From the NCBI GenBank assembly GCA_030549905.1, contig JAUQQK010000015.1, forward strand, positions 1-38,114: 38,114 nucleotides of DNA, in the 5' to 3' direction. Positions 25,223-33,164 of this stretch are shown piece by piece. Position 1 is the stretch's first letter; every line of letters begins with the position of its first letter. The notes beneath the pieces were generated by a model. That model saw only the letters and a list, made by a program, of their open reading frames with translations, was not told the origin of the DNA and made no database searches. Origin of the DNA: Aquificota bacterium. Lineage in GTDB: Bacteria; Aquificota; Aquificia; Aquificales; Aquificaceae. Made by a program: the position numbers and the translations under genes.

Positions 25223-26356
25223 ATGCGCATTCTCTCTGTGGTTGATGGCATAGGTTGGGGTGGCACAAAGGAACAAACTTACTTGCTCGCCAGAGAGCTA
25301 TCAAAAAAGGGCATAGAAGTACATATGGCTCTCTCTTTTCAATACACACAGATGGTAGAAAAGCTAAAACCTTATGGTGTGAAGTTTCACTTTTTTGAAA
25401 ATCACAACAAGTTTTCAAGGTTTAATCCGGCCAATTACTACAGACTCTGGAAGACTATAAAAGAGGGAAACTTTGACATAGTTATAGCAAATTCTCCTCA
25501 TGCTTTAGATTTTGTGAGGGTTGTGTGGAGTTTTTTAAAACGAAAACCCAAGCTTATAGCCTACAAAAGAACGGGCAGAAGTTCCAGCTGGCTTTCAAAG
25601 AAGCTCAAATACTCGGTGGCAGATGCCATAGTGGTGGTGGATAAAAGGACTTATGAAAAGCTCTTTAAGGAAGGTTTTTACAGTGAAAGGTTAATTTACA
25701 TTCCAAGCGGTATAGACTTGAGCAGGTTTAGACCTCTGGGTAAGGAGGCGAGAAGCAAAAAGCGTGCTGAGCTTGGCATAGAGGAAGACATGACAGTCTT
25801 CATAAACGTGGCAAACTGGATACCCCACCATAAGGGGCAGCCTCTTCTGATAGAAGCCTTTTCAAGGCTCAACTGTGATAGGTGTCTTCTGGTGCTGGCA
25901 GGCATTGATACGGAAAAGGAGGCTGTAAACTATGCCAGAAGGTTTGGCATTGCCCGTAAGGTTCTGGGTCTGGGTTTCAGGGAAGACATTCCCGAGCTTC
26001 TAAACATGGCGGACTTTTTCGTCTTTGCCTCTTACTTTGAAGGCATAGCAGGGGCTGTGCTTCAGGCTATGGCGTGCGGAAAGGTGGTTGTATCAACGCT
26101 TGCAGGAGGTATTAAGGACTATCTTGTAGATGGTGTTAATGGTATATCTGCGCAGGTAGGCTCCGTGGAGAGCCTTTTAGAGGCTATGGAGAGGGCTTTG
26201 AAGCTTTCACAGCTGGAAAAAGTCAGGCTTTCCGAGGAAGCTATAAAAACAGCCCGGCTTTATTCCATTGAGAGGACGGTGGAGGAATATATTAAACTCT
26301 TTGAAAGGTTGAAAGGTTCAGAGCATGCTAAGCATATACCAGTTTCTTCTCAATAA
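25223..26356 (+). CDS. Glycosyltransferase family 4
   Basis: 377 residues with the GT-B layout. The N-terminal acceptor domain begins MRILSVVDGIGWGGTKEQTYLLARELSKKG (Gly-rich loop at about 10-15). The C-terminal domain contains IPSGIDLSRFRP (about 161-172), FINVANWIPHHKGQ (about 194-207) and the donor-binding EGIAGAVLQAMACG (about 274-287), where the EX7E-type pattern keeps the first Glu but has Gln at the second position. It probably builds cell-surface glycans together with the divergent epimerase. Its last 32 bases overlap the dinG-like gene. Confidence 0.92.
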   Translation: MRILSVVDGIGWGGTKEQTYLLARELSKKGIEVHMALSFQYTQMVEKLKPYGVKFHFFENHNKFSRFNPANYYRLWKTIKEGNFDIVIANSPHALDFVRVVWSFLKRKPKLIAYKRTGRSSSWLSKKLKYSVADAIVVVDKRTYEKLFKEGFYSERLIYIPSGIDLSRFRPLGKEARSKKRAELGIEEDMTVFINVANWIPHHKGQPLLIEAFSRLNCDRCLLVLAGIDTEKEAVNYARRFGIARKVLGLGFREDIPELLNMADFFVFASYFEGIAGAVLQAMACGKVVVSTLAGGIKDYLVDGVNGISAQVGSVESLLEAMERALKLSQLEKVRLSEEAIKTARLYSIERTVEEYIKLFERLKGSEHAKHIPVSSQ

Positions 26357-28235
26357 GGGGCTTGAGAAGAGAAGGGTTCAGGAGAAGTTTTTTAGCATAG
26401 TTCTGTCCGCCATAGAAGAGGGCAACAACACGGTTAAGCTCATACAGGCACCCACAGGCACGGGAAAAACCTACGGCTATCTCATACCCCTTATGGAAAC
26501 AGGGCAAAAGGCTATTATATCCACAGGCACGAAGCTACTTCAGGAACAGCTCAGAAAGGACATAGAAAGCCTGAGAAGTGTCTATTCTTACCTTTACGGC
26601 AAAGACATAAACTACTTAATACTCAAGGGAAAAACTAATTACCTTTGCCTTGACAGATATTACGAGCTTCCACCAACTCAGAGACCTGCTGAGCTGGAGC
26701 TTGCCATAGGAAGTTCCTGGGATGGGGATTTTGAGTTTGTTAGCCTTGAGCCAGAGCTAAAAGAAAAGCTTAGCATAGACGAAGACCACTGCACGCCCCA
26801 CTACAGGAACCTCTGCAAATACAGAAAGGACTGCTATTACTGGTCAAGGCTCAAAAGGATGGAGCAAAAAGCTGACCTGCTGGTCATAAACCATGCCCTT
26901 CTGAGCCTTAAGGACTTTGACGCAGAAGACAGAGTGCTTGTGATAGATGAAGCCCATGAGCTTGACAAGTATCTCACTTCAAGCCTTGGTATGAGCCTTT
27001 CTCTATATACCTTAAGAAGGGAAATAATGGGAAGGGTCAGGGAGTTCATCCCCGGTGCGGACATTGAGCTGGAGGAGTTTTTTGCCAAGCATTTTGGAGG
27101 GCTCTTTAAAGGGGATAAGGAGGAGGTGCCTTTAGAAAGCTTAAAAGCTTATGCGGAAGCCTTTGAAAGGGAGGTGGTCCTTCCTCTCAGGAGCTTCTTT
27201 AAAAATATCAGGGAGAGCCTTATATCTGAACTTACAAATTTCACAACAGAACGCATGTTTGTTAGCCTCAAGTTTAAAGACTACCTTTTGAAAACAGGTC
27301 TTATAGACTGGGACAGATATCTGGACCTGAAAGCTAACTACGAAGAACCCACGCAGGAAGAGGAAAGGCTAATAAAGAAGCTAAGAGACTATGAAATACT
27401 TTCTAACAAGCTCCGCAAGGCTTTTGACTTTGCAAAGGTGATGAAGGAAGACCCGCAGGAGTTTGGATACCTTGTGGGGCGGAAATTCAGCAAAAGGCTT
27501 GGCACCTTTAACTACTATCTTGAGGTATTTCCTGTTTTTCCCGCCGGTCATGTGGATTTTACAGGCTACAGGGCTGTCATAGCTACCTCCGCCACCATAG
27601 ACCCGGAGGATATGGCTTCCTGCGTGGGGCTTAGAGGAGAATACTACGAGCTTGAACATGGCTTTGACTACAGCAGGGTGGATTTTCTGGTGTATATGGT
27701 GGAGCCAAGAAGGGAAAGAGAAAAATGGGAGCTTTGTCTGAAGGAAGGCTACAGATATCTGAGAAGCCTGTATGAAAAGGTGCTTGTTCTTTTAACTAAC
27801 AAGGAAAACATAAAGCTGTTTGAAAAGGAGGGGGATGTTGCCTTTCAGGGTGAAGAGCCTCTATCAAGGCTTGTGCAGGAACTAAGAGAAGGCAAGATAA
27901 AGGCTCTTATAGGTCTTGATAGTCTTTGGTTTGGCGTAGATGTGAAGGGACCAAAGGGCATGCTCATGGCAAAGCTTCCCTTTGAAAGCCCTGAGGACCC
28001 TATAACTTTCCACCGGATAAGGTTTTTAAAGTCCATAGGAGAAAACCCCTTTGATTATCAGAAAAGGAAAGCCCTCATAAAGTTCAGACAGGGCATAGGA
28101 AGGCTTATAAGAAGCAGGGAAGACTATGGCACCATTGTGTTGTGCGATAAAAGAATATTCAGGTTTAAAGAGTTCCTGAGGGCGGTGCAGGAACTGGGGA
28201 TAAGGGTCAGAAGGACTGGTTCCAATTTTCATTGA
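26325..28235 (+). CDS. DinG/XPD-like iron-sulfur helicase
   Basis: 636 residues, superfamily 2 helicase. Walker A is APTGTGKT (42-49) and the DEAH box is VIDEAH (206-211). Between them Cys108, Cys156, Cys164 and Cys170 fit the [4Fe-4S] domain of XPD/DinG helicases. The C-terminal motif VI region is KFRQGIGRLIRSREDYG (about 585-601). These 5'-3' helicases resolve R-loops, forks and G-quadruplexes during repair. The ATG at 26325 lies within the end of the glycosyltransferase gene; the N-terminal residues before the Walker A look like the conserved R-x-x-Q motif, so the overlap appears real. Confidence 0.9.
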   Translation: MLSIYQFLLNKGLEKRRVQEKFFSIVLSAIEEGNNTVKLIQAPTGTGKTYGYLIPLMETGQKAIISTGTKLLQEQLRKDIESLRSVYSYLYGKDINYLILKGKTNYLCLDRYYELPPTQRPAELELAIGSSWDGDFEFVSLEPELKEKLSIDEDHCTPHYRNLCKYRKDCYYWSRLKRMEQKADLLVINHALLSLKDFDAEDRVLVIDEAHELDKYLTSSLGMSLSLYTLRREIMGRVREFIPGADIELEEFFAKHFGGLFKGDKEEVPLESLKAYAEAFEREVVLPLRSFFKNIRESLISELTNFTTERMFVSLKFKDYLLKTGLIDWDRYLDLKANYEEPTQEEERLIKKLRDYEILSNKLRKAFDFAKVMKEDPQEFGYLVGRKFSKRLGTFNYYLEVFPVFPAGHVDFTGYRAVIATSATIDPEDMASCVGLRGEYYELEHGFDYSRVDFLVYMVEPRREREKWELCLKEGYRYLRSLYEKVLVLLTNKENIKLFEKEGDVAFQGEEPLSRLVQELREGKIKALIGLDSLWFGVDVKGPKGMLMAKLPFESPEDPITFHRIRFLKSIGENPFDYQKRKALIKFRQGIGRLIRSREDYGTIVLCDKRIFRFKEFLRAVQELGIRVRRTGSNFH

Positions 28236-28641
28236 CTAACCGTCGGATTATACCAAAGGGCTAAAAGAGGAGCTTATCAAAGATGCATAGAGCCATTCAG
28301 GTCTCATGCCCTTTGACAAAGAGGAATTATCAAAAAATTGCTCATAGAATATAGAAAAACAGCAAAAGCCATAGCCGGTCTTCAGTGGTTTTTGTTCTTT
28401 ACTCAGGGTTCCTTCAACAGGAAAGCAAACATAAAACATATAAGCCCTAAACTCTCTGAAAGATACAAATACACGAATGCGTCCAGAAACCTGCCTGACG
28501 GGCGGTTCAGTTGCCTGAAGAGTAAAGCACGGGGCTTACTCGCTTAGAACTCCTATGGGGTTTTGAGTGATAGTCCTAATCCCTCCACGTAGGCAAATGT
28601 CTTGGAAACCACTAACAGAGTGGCTCTATAATAAAAACATC
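28236..28641 (+). other. 406-base gap with consecutive hairpins and a possible decayed TnpB tail
   Basis: No intact gene is seen. A reading frame ending at 28547 contains NASRNL (about 28476-28493), reminiscent of the C-terminal Asn-Ala-Ala-x-Asn-Ile of IS200/IS605 TnpB, but the upstream zinc-finger and RuvC parts are missing. Consecutive hairpins follow: TTCAG/CTGAA (28506-28519), AGTAA(A)GC/GCTTACT (28521-28540), and a nested TTACTC-AACTCC/GGGGTT-GAGTGA structure with wobble pairs (28536-28570). The last two share bases and cannot form together. This could be a transposon right end with guide-RNA scaffold, or an unrelated structured RNA. The frame upstream of 28340 is interrupted by stops. 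Confidence 0.4.
28609..28632 (+). promoter_or_regulatory. mtnA -10 element preceded by a small hairpin/operator
   Basis: A perfect TATAAT (28627-28632) ends 9 bases before the mtnA ATG, giving a 2-3 base leader. Directly upstream, CCACT-AACAG-AGTGG (28609-28623) is a perfect 5-base inverted repeat in the spacer region, a possible regulator site. Confidence 0.45.
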
Positions 28642-29592
28642 ATGGAAGTAAAAGCCTTTTACTGGAATGGAGAGTATTTGGAGCTTCTTGACCAGAGAGA
28701 GCTTCCGGAAAGGGAAATATGGCTTGAGCTTAGAGATTACACGGATGTGGCAAAAGCCATAAAGGATATGGCAGTAAGGGGCGCTCCTGCCATAGGCTGT
28801 GTAGCCGCTTACGGCTTCCTTCTGGGCATTAGAGCAGGTGAAGACCCCCAAAGGGTTTATCAGACCCTCAAAAATACGAGACCGACCGCCTATAACCTCT
28901 TCTGGGCTTTAGACAGGATGCTGAAAGCCTTGCAAGAAGGCAAAAACTTGGAGGAGGAGGCTAAGAAAATAGAAGAGGAGGACTATATGGCAAACAAAAA
29001 GATGGGCGAACTGGGGGCTCAGCTGATACCAGAAAGAGCAAGGGTTCTGACCCACTGCAACACAGGAGCCCTGGCAACCGCAGGCTGGGGCACAGCCCTT
29101 GGAGTAGTGCGTTCCGCCCATTATGCCGGTAAGGACATATTCGTATGGGTAGATGAAACAAGACCCTACCTTCAGGGTTCAAGGCTTACCGCCTGGGAGC
29201 TTTTGAAGGAAGGCATTCCCCACAAGATAATTACCGACTCAAGTGCGGGCTATCTTATGAGAAAAGGACTGGTAGATTGCGTGCTTGTGGGTGCGGACAG
29301 GATAACAAGAGACTATTATGTGGCAAACAAGATAGGCACCTATGCCCTTTCCGTGCTGGCGAAGGCACACGGCATACCCTTTTATGTAGTGGCTCCGAAA
29401 AGCACCTTTGACTTAAATTCTCATGGAGAGGACGATATTAAGATAGAGGAGCGGTCAGAGGAGGAAGTGAAGGTGATAAAGGGGGTCAGAATAGCTCCAA
29501 ACAATTCGCCTGCCCTTCATTTAGCCTTTGACATAACACCACCTGAGAACATAACTGCCATAATAACGGAGGAGGGTATAATAAAACCATGA
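28642..29592 (+). CDS. mtnA: Methylthioribose-1-phosphate isomerase
   Basis: 316 residues; isomerises 5-methylthioribose-1-phosphate to the ribulose form in methionine salvage (eIF2B-related fold). Motifs: [10 protein letters not shown] near residue 43-52, [18 protein letters not shown] with the catalytic Cys, and [19 protein letters not shown] with the catalytic Asp. An in-frame start 25 codons upstream exists, but family homology begins at MEVKAFYW and the TATAAT at 28627 would lie inside the longer version. It heads a long plus-strand cluster and overlaps the PilZ gene by 4 bases. No other mtn genes are present. Related ribose-1,5-bisphosphate isomerases are a less likely identity. Confidence 0.93.
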   Translation: MEVKAFYWNGEYLELLDQRELPEREIWLELRDYTDVAKAIKDMAVRGAPAIGCVAAYGFLLGIRAGEDPQRVYQTLKNTRPTAYNLFWALDRMLKALQEGKNLEEEAKKIEEEDYMANKKMGELGAQLIPERARVLTHCNTGALATAGWGTALGVVRSAHYAGKDIFVWVDETRPYLQGSRLTAWELLKEGIPHKIITDSSAGYLMRKGLVDCVLVGADRITRDYYVANKIGTYALSVLAKAHGIPFYVVAPKSTFDLNSHGEDDIKIEERSEEEVKVIKGVRIAPNNSPALHLAFDITPPENITAIITEEGIIKP

Positions 29593-30281
29593 ACCTCTCG
29601 GATATACTGAAGGAATTAGATAAGGGCAAAAGCTACGAGGTTATAACATCGTGGAAGGAAATACCCATTAGAGTAAATTTACCCGTAAGATGGGTGTCGC
29701 CTCAGGAAAGGTTTGTCAGTTTTGATTTCAAAGGATGCAAGTTCAGGCATGTTTTTTCTGACAAAACCCCCATATACATAAAATTGAAAGAGCTTTTTCT
29801 GCTGTGCAGGGTCTTCAGCAACATAAGAGATGAGCTTGTTTTAGAAGTAGATTCCTCTGTGCCAGCTCCTCCAATAGTCATGAGAGAGTTTGTAAGGGTA
29901 GAGCCAAAAGATACAGAACCTGTATATGTCTCCTTTTGCATAAAGGATAATTGCACCGCAAAATTGAAGGCAGCAGACATAAGCGAGTCTGGAGTTAGCG
30001 TATACTTGCACACGGAAGAGGCAAAAAAATTGATAGAAATTCTTTCTGAAATAACCACAGATGCGGAAAAGATACATACTCCCTTTGAGTTAGAGATTGA
30101 ATTACCAAAAGAAGGTACCATAACGGCGGTGGGTGAGCTTCGAAATGTTCTAAGCATGGATGACGGTGTTCATGTAAGGTTGGGCTTCAGCATAAGTATT
30201 AAAGAAAATGACAGAAGGAAGCTAAGACAGTATATAATGAGAAGGCAGAGAGAAATACTTGAACAGCTTAAGGCTTTATGA
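29589..30281 (+). CDS. PilZ-domain cyclic-di-GMP receptor protein
   Basis: 230 residues. The second half is a PilZ domain with both ligand-binding motifs intact: RxxxR (Arg99-Glu-Phe-Val-Arg103) and DxSxxG (Asp130-Ile-Ser-Glu-Ser-Gly135). The N-terminal about 95 residues resemble a degenerate beta-barrel like the YcgR N domain. The family binds cyclic-di-GMP and adjusts motility, pili or polysaccharide export. The gene overlaps mtnA and the lolC-like gene by 4 bases each. No diguanylate cyclase or phosphodiesterase lies in the window. A role on the type IV pilus encoded in the first 10 kb is an inference. Confidence 0.85.
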   Translation: MNLSDILKELDKGKSYEVITSWKEIPIRVNLPVRWVSPQERFVSFDFKGCKFRHVFSDKTPIYIKLKELFLLCRVFSNIRDELVLEVDSSVPAPPIVMREFVRVEPKDTEPVYVSFCIKDNCTAKLKAADISESGVSVYLHTEEAKKLIEILSEITTDAEKIHTPFELEIELPKEGTITAVGELRNVLSMDDGVHVRLGFSISIKENDRRKLRQYIMRRQREILEQLKAL

Positions 30282-31444
30282 AAATACTTCTGAGGCTTGC
30301 CTTTAGATATCTCATATCCAGTAAAGGCTCCACACTAATCGTGTCTTTGATTGCCTTCTTTGGGGTGGCTCTCAGCGTGCTTGCTCTTCTTTTAACCATG
30401 GGTGTGTTCGCCGGCTTTCAGAAGGCTTTAAAGGAAAAAATTCTTTCCTCTTCACCTCACCTGATAGTAAGCCTAATTGGTGAAGTTAAGGGTAGTGAGC
30501 TGTATGAAAGGCTAAAGAGGATAGAGGGTGTGCGTAAAGTTTACTTCTTAATAGCCTATCAGGGGCTTGTTTCAAGAGAAGGAAGGGTCATGAGTGTTAG
30601 CGTGAGGGCTACTGACAACAGGTCCTCCACGGAACTTTATGGTAAAAGTCCTGTTGAGGGTTTACTCATAGGCAAGGGTCTAGCGGATATCCTTGGAGTG
30701 AAAGAAGGCGATGAAATAATGCTTGTATCACCTACGGGCCTTCGCACTGCTTTTGGCTTCATGCCAAGGGTAAGGCTATATAAAGTGGAAGGTGTTTTTC
30801 AAAAAGGGGTTTTTGACCAGGACTATGCCACGGTGGTTATGCCTGTAGAACAAGCCAAAGAGTTTTTCGGGGATGCCTATCAGCTTTATGGCTTTGAGGT
30901 ATATCTGAAGGATCCCTACGAGGCCAATGAGGTAAAGGTTAAAGTTGAGAGGCTCTTAGGAGACATTGCAATAGTAAGGTCCTGGATAGACCTTAACAAG
31001 CCCCTTTTTAATGCTCTACAGCTTGAAAAGGTGGGCATTTTCTTCGTCCTTCTTCTTATGGTTGTAATAGCCTCTTTTAACATAACAGCCCTCCTATTTA
31101 TGAAAGCACGCGAGAAGGTAAAGGATATAGCCATTTTGAGAACCTTCGGACTAAGGCAGAGACAGGTTTTTACTCTCTTCCTCCTTCAGGGTTTTATGAT
31201 GGGTGCCTCTGGCACGGTTTTGGGGCTTTTGCTTTCCCTTACAGGAGGTGAGCTTATAAACAGGTATAAGCTGGTGAGGGTGCCCGCGGAGGTTTATCTT
31301 ATGGACCATGTGCCCGTGCACTTTGAGACGTCGGACATAGTCTTTACCCTATTTGGTGCCCTACTTCTTTCCACGCTTGCCAGCCTTCTACCCGCCTACA
31401 GGGCAAGCAGAGAAGACATAGTAAGGGTGCTGAGGAATGAGTGA
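30278..31444 (+). CDS. lolC: Lipoprotein-releasing ABC permease LolC/LolE
   Basis: 388 residues with the MacB/FtsX topology: one N-terminal membrane helix (about 20-45), a large periplasmic domain, then three C-terminal helices (about 250-275, 300-325, 355-375). The cytoplasmic coupling segment REKVKDIAILRTFGLRQRQV is the conserved LolC/E motif. With the next gene it forms the inner-membrane transporter that extracts outer-membrane lipoproteins and hands them to LolA. A single permease suggests a homodimer (LolF-type) rather than separate LolC and LolE. Confidence 0.9.
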   Translation: MKILLRLAFRYLISSKGSTLIVSLIAFFGVALSVLALLLTMGVFAGFQKALKEKILSSSPHLIVSLIGEVKGSELYERLKRIEGVRKVYFLIAYQGLVSREGRVMSVSVRATDNRSSTELYGKSPVEGLLIGKGLADILGVKEGDEIMLVSPTGLRTAFGFMPRVRLYKVEGVFQKGVFDQDYATVVMPVEQAKEFFGDAYQLYGFEVYLKDPYEANEVKVKVERLLGDIAIVRSWIDLNKPLFNALQLEKVGIFFVLLLMVVIASFNITALLFMKAREKVKDIAILRTFGLRQRQVFTLFLLQGFMMGASGTVLGLLLSLTGGELINRYKLVRVPAEVYLMDHVPVHFETSDIVFTLFGALLLSTLASLLPAYRASREDIVRVLRNE

Positions 31445-32096
31445 GGTAATAAGGACGGAGGAGCTAAAAAAGGTCTATGCGAACCGCGTTCAGGCACTAG
31501 GGGGTGTGAGCTTGAGTATAAAAAGGGGTGAGTTTGTGGGGCTTATGGGACCATCAGGCTCAGGGAAAAGCACCCTGCTCCACATAATTGCAGGGCTTGA
31601 AAAGCCCACGGAGGGCAAGGCATACCTTCTGGGCTATGATATGGCGGAGCTCACTCAAGACCAGCTTGCCCTTGTAAGGCAGAGGCATGTGGGTTTTGTC
31701 TTTCAGTTTTACTACCTTCTTGAAGACTTTACAGTCCTTGAAAACCTGACCCTTGTGGGTGAGCTGGCAGGCATAAAAAATGCAGAAACCAAGGCAAGGG
31801 AAATACTGGAATATCTCAGGCTTTCTCACAGGCTGTCTCACAAGCCTTCAGAGTTATCTGGAGGAGAACAGCAGAGGGTTGCCATAGGGAGGGCTCTAAT
31901 GCTTGAACCAGACATAATACTGGCGGACGAGCCCACAGGAAACTTAGACCTTGCGGAAGGCAGGAGAATATTTGAACTTTTTCTGAAACTCAGAGAAGAG
32001 AAAGGCATTACCTTTCTCATAGCCACTCACAACGAGGAGTTAAAAGGCTACTTTGACCGCATATACAGGCTAAAGGATGGACTTTTAGAGGTATAA
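31437..32096 (+). CDS. lolD: Lipoprotein-releasing ABC ATPase LolD
   Basis: 219 residues, MacB/LolD-type ABC ATPase. Walker A is GPSGSGKST (38-46), the signature is LSGGEQQR (140-147) and Walker B is IILADEPTGNLD (160-171), where EPTGNLD is typical of the MacB/LolD/FtsE subfamily. It overlaps the permease gene by 8 bases and would power it. The stop codon lies within a TATAAT that probably starts secG transcription. Confidence 0.95.
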   Translation: MSEVIRTEELKKVYANRVQALGGVSLSIKRGEFVGLMGPSGSGKSTLLHIIAGLEKPTEGKAYLLGYDMAELTQDQLALVRQRHVGFVFQFYYLLEDFTVLENLTLVGELAGIKNAETKAREILEYLRLSHRLSHKPSELSGGEQQRVAIGRALMLEPDIILADEPTGNLDLAEGRRIFELFLKLREEKGITFLIATHNEELKGYFDRIYRLKDGLLEV

Positions 32097-32097
32097 T
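32092..32097 (+). promoter_or_regulatory. -10 element for secG inside the lolD stop codon
   Basis: A perfect TATAAT contains the TAA stop of lolD and ends 7 bases before the secG ATG, predicting a transcript that starts at 32104-32105. It would give secG-prmC-corC-radC-comF a leaderless promoter inside the cluster. No -35 is evident. Confidence 0.45.
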
Positions 32098-32104
32098 TTT
32101 ATGC

Positions 32105-32440
32105 ATGTATTACCTTCTGCTGACGCTCTTTATCATAGTAGCCCTATTGCTTGTGGTGGTGGTTCTGCTCCAGAGGAGCAGAGGAGATGTGGGGAGTGCC
32201 TTTGGTGGTATGGGGCAGGGCGTTTTTGGACCTGGTGGCGTGGATACCATACTTACAAAGCTCACCTACTGGCTTGGCTTCAGCCTGATGGCTCTTGCCA
32301 TGCTTCTTGCCCTAACGCACCCTTCAAAAAGGGGTTCTCTCATAAAGGATGACACTCAAAGACCTCCTGCAAAAACACAGCAAAGTGAGCCTCAAAGACA
32401 AACTCCTCCTGCTGGCACACCTTCTGAAAAGAGACCATAA
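32105..32440 (+). CDS. secG: Preprotein translocase subunit SecG
   Basis: 111 residues: two membrane helices (about 2-22 and 52-72) around the conserved loop LLQRSRGDVGSAFGGMGQGVFG, as in SecG. It is the small accessory subunit of SecYEG. The C-terminal tail from about residue 75 is polar, Pro/Gln/Lys-rich and looks disordered; nearly all of it is encoded in the 92 bases shared with prmC. An overlapping ATG at 32101 is in another frame. Confidence 0.92.
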   Translation: MYYLLLTLFIIVALLLVVVVLLQRSRGDVGSAFGGMGQGVFGPGGVDTILTKLTYWLGFSLMALAMLLALTHPSKRGSLIKDDTQRPPAKTQQSEPQRQTPPAGTPSEKRP

Positions 32441-33164
32441 AGAGCTGTATCTTATGCCAGACCTTCTCTTAGATGAAAGCCTGGCGTCAGACTATGAGCT
32501 TATGTTAAAGAGAGTTGAGGAGGGCTATCCTATACAATACATACTTGGTGAATGGGAGTTTTACGGAAGGAGCTTCTATGTGGAGGAGGGCGTGCTCATA
32601 CCAAGGCCAGAGACGGAGCTTTTGGTGGAACAGGTGCTGAGAAGACTGCCCGAGGACAAAAATATAAGGGGCTTTGAAATAGGCGTAGGCACAGGTTGTA
32701 TAAGCATTACCCTTTTGCTTGAAAGAAAGAAGCTGTTAATGTTTGGCAACGATATAAACCTGAAGGCTTTAAAGCTTTCAAAGAAAAACGCCCTCAGGCA
32801 TGGCGTCTATGACAGGATGTTTCTCTTTGCGGGCGATGCCTTCTCAGCTATAAAGAAAGTCTTGTTTGATTTTATAGTGTCTAACCCGCCCTATATACCA
32901 CAGGCAAGGTGGGAAGACCTGCCGAAAAGCGTCAGGCTGGAAGGATACAGGTCTCTCATAGGAGGTAAGAGGGGGGTTGAGTTTTATGAGCTTGTTTCAG
33001 AGGATATGGACATGTATCTGTCAAGAGATGGCTTCTTTGCCTTTGAAATAGGGCATGACCAGGGTCCTGAAGTGAGGCATATATTTGAAAGGAAAGGCTT
33101 CAAGGTGGAGGTTATAAAGGACTACGCAGGACAGGACAGGATGGTGGTAGGATGGAGGTGTTAG
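32349..33164 (+). CDS. prmC: Release factor glutamine methyltransferase
   Basis: 271 residues; methylates the GGQ glutamine of RF1/RF2. The N-terminal helical domain (1-75) is followed by IPRPETELLVEQ (84-95), the SAM motif FEIGVGTGCISI (109-120) and the catalytic NPPY (179-182). The start at 32349 is kept although it overlaps secG by 92 bases, because the helical domain of the family needs these residues; the next ATG (32454) would delete half of it. It overlaps corC by 13 bases. Confidence 0.94.
   Translation: MTLKDLLQKHSKVSLKDKLLLLAHLLKRDHKELYLMPDLLLDESLASDYELMLKRVEEGYPIQYILGEWEFYGRSFYVEEGVLIPRPETELLVEQVLRRLPEDKNIRGFEIGVGTGCISITLLLERKKLLMFGNDINLKALKLSKKNALRHGVYDRMFLFAGDAFSAIKKVLFDFIVSNPPYIPQARWEDLPKSVRLEGYRSLIGGKRGVEFYELVSEDMDMYLSRDGFFAFEIGHDQGPEVRHIFERKGFKVEVIKDYAGQDRMVVGWRC

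Noticed and set aside
28248-28439. 63-residue minus-strand frame in the gap upstream of mtnA
   Set aside because: No start signal, no domain and atypical composition; treated as non-coding.
28567-28641. Longer mtnA start at 28567
   Set aside because: The 25 extra residues are not family-like and contain a perfect TATAAT at 28627 that fits as the mtnA promoter.
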